From an uncultured Actinomycetes bacterium (GTDB lineage Bacteria > Actinomycetota > Thermoleophilia > RBG-16-64-13), in NCBI GenBank assembly GCA_903873715.1, contig CAIQPS010000079.1, positions 1 through 40,509 of the forward strand: 40,509 bases of DNA, in the 5' to 3' direction. Below are positions 39,519 to 40,509 of the stretch, one piece after another. Each line of letters starts with the position of its first letter. Position 1 is the first letter of the stretch. Under the pieces are notes generated by a model that saw only the letters and a program-made list of their open reading frames with translations, was not told the DNA's origin and did no database searches. The translations under genes and the position numbers were made by a program.

Positions 39519-40509
39519 GGCAGCACGCCTCTCCTCTTGTGGATGGCCGCCTCGCCGAGCGCATCCTGGATACGGAGCACCTCGTCCAGATGGGCGGTGC
39601 CGCTCGGCGCCTCCACCATCTTCGCCTGGCCGAGACAGCGTCCCACGCAGAGATGGGCCATGAGGGGGTCGAACCCCTGGCCGGAACGTAGCGACAACAC
39701 CGTGCCGTACCCGTGCGCCTTCGCCAGATCCACGGTCTGCAGCGCCTCGGTGAGCGTGCCGATCTGGTTGGGCTTGATGACCACCGCGTTGGCGCACCCC
39801 GTCTCGATGCCGCGGCGCAACCGAGCGGGGTCGGTCACGAAGAAGTCGTCGCCCACGAGTTGCACCCGGCGGCCCAGCCGCTCGGTCAGCAGGCGCCAAC
39901 CGTCCCAATCTTCCTCGTCCAGGCAGTCCTCCATGCCGACGATGAGCGGGTAGCGGTCGCACAGGTACTCGAGGCGGTCTATCCAGGCGTCGCGCGACAG
40001 CGCCTGATGCTCGGCGCTCAGGTGGTACTTGCCATCTCTGTAGAGGTGGGTGGCGGCGACGTCGATGTACAACCCTATGTCCTTGCCCGGCTCGTATCCG
40101 GCTTCGCGGACCAGGTCGGTGAGCACAGTGAGGGCTTCCTCGTTGGTGTCGAATCGGGCACTCAGCCAGCCGGCCACCCCGGCCAGCCGCGGGACGCCGG
40201 CTCCCTGCTTCTTGGACACATACTCGCGCAGCCGCCCGAAGATCCGGCTGGTGCGGGCGAACCCGTCCCGCGGATCGCGGGCGGAGAGGTCGTAGAGAGC
40301 GTACTCCTGGAAATCGGCGGTACCGGCGACGCCGACATGCACCGGCCCGCCGAACATGACGATCACCAGGGACACCGGGATCTCGGTCCCCCCGCCCAGG
40401 TACTCCCTGAGGTCGACCCCGCGCGAGCAGGCAGCCGCCTTGGCCACTGCCGCGGAGGTGGCGATGATGGTGTTGCCTCCGAGACGGCTCTTGTTCGGCG
40501 TGCCGTCCA
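39503..40509 (-). CDS. Divergent enolase paralogue (partial, N-terminus outside window)
   Basis: The last 334 residues of an enolase-family protein; the gene begins beyond the right edge (the frame is open through DGTPNKSRLGGN). Retained, in yeast numbering: a His near 159 (GGPVHVG), E168 (DFQEY), metal ligands D246 (IDVAAT), E295 (MEDCL), D320 (VGDDF), K345 (IKPNQIGTL) and K396 (GQAKM). Lost: the GDEGG loop with E211, replaced by AGWLSA, and H373, with SHRSG read as SLRSGQ. The SRSER segment near the C-terminus is also gone (APSGTAHLDE). Normal 2-phosphoglycerate dehydration is therefore unlikely or altered, although proton abstraction by the Lys could remain. It heads the visible operon, next to glycerate 2-kinase. 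Confidence 0.85.
   Translation of the reverse strand, partial: DGTPNKSRLGGNTIIATSAAVAKAAACSRGVDLREYLGGGTEIPVSLVIVMFGGPVHVGVAGTADFQEYALYDLSARDPRDGFARTSRIFGRLREYVSKKQGAGVPRLAGVAGWLSARFDTNEEALTVLTDLVREAGYEPGKDIGLYIDVAATHLYRDGKYHLSAEHQALSRDAWIDRLEYLCDRYPLIVGMEDCLDEEDWDGWRLLTERLGRRVQLVGDDFFVTDPARLRRGIETGCANAVVIKPNQIGTLTEALQTVDLAKAHGYGTVLSLRSGQGFDPLMAHLCVGRCLGQAKMVEAPSGTAHLDEVLRIQDALGEAAIHKRRGVLPCLLA

Overview
The window is GC-rich, densely coded and looks like a chromosomal segment of a high-GC bacterium. An actinobacterial lineage with anaerobic metabolism is my best guess. Pointers are the Thr/Glu-rich stalks on surface proteins, a VanW/YoaR-type cell-wall protein, frequent GTG starts, phosphoketolase, and several Fe-S and molybdenum enzymes. 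No rRNA, tRNA, CRISPR array, insertion sequence or phage gene was seen.

Layout. (1) 1-7931 is mostly housekeeping or accessory: a cation/Ca2+ exchanger cut by the left edge, a DUF1634 + TauE/SafE pair, a zinc-ribbon membrane protein, and a minus-strand run EthD protein - tag - phosphoketolase - RidA. (2) 8102-12170 is a TetR-led operon (TetR, SDR, two sister MFS transporters), divergent from the EthD gene around a perfect 16-bp inverted repeat. (3) 12404-18066 is a bis-MGD molybdenum enzyme of the pyrogallol-phloroglucinol transhydroxylase family (large + small subunit), followed by an Old-Yellow-Enzyme/dienoyl-CoA-reductase-type flavoprotein and a strong terminator. (4) 18253-22150 holds a VanW/G5 wall protein converging on an ABC exporter. 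(5) 22287-25116 holds two URO-D-fold paralogues. (6) 25291-29917 is a second, more canonical transhydroxylase (small + large subunit) behind an atypical acyl-CoA dehydrogenase-like gene, divergent from a LysR regulator. (7) 31136-40509 is one tight minus-strand operon: divergent enolase (cut by the right edge), glycerate 2-kinase, mandelate-racemase-type dehydratase, and a three-subunit xanthine-oxidase-family molybdenum hydroxylase whose FAD subunit has a whole GltD-like NAD(P)H oxidoreductase nested inside it, then a MoaD/ThiS-like protein.

How it may work together. Regions 3, 5 and 6 look like an anaerobic aromatic or polyphenol island. The second transhydroxylase keeps the known active-site residues and the three-cluster small subunit of the Pelobacter enzyme. 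The first keeps four clusters and has a changed pocket, which suggests a redox (for example reductive) job with the neighbouring flavoprotein. Region 7 resembles the lower non-phosphorylative Entner-Doudoroff route (sugar-acid dehydratase, aldehyde-oxidising molybdenum hydroxylase, glycerate kinase, enolase-like), but no aldolase is visible and the enolase lacks key catalytic residues, so its real substrate is open. All functional calls come from reading the sequence and recalled family knowledge; no database search was possible.
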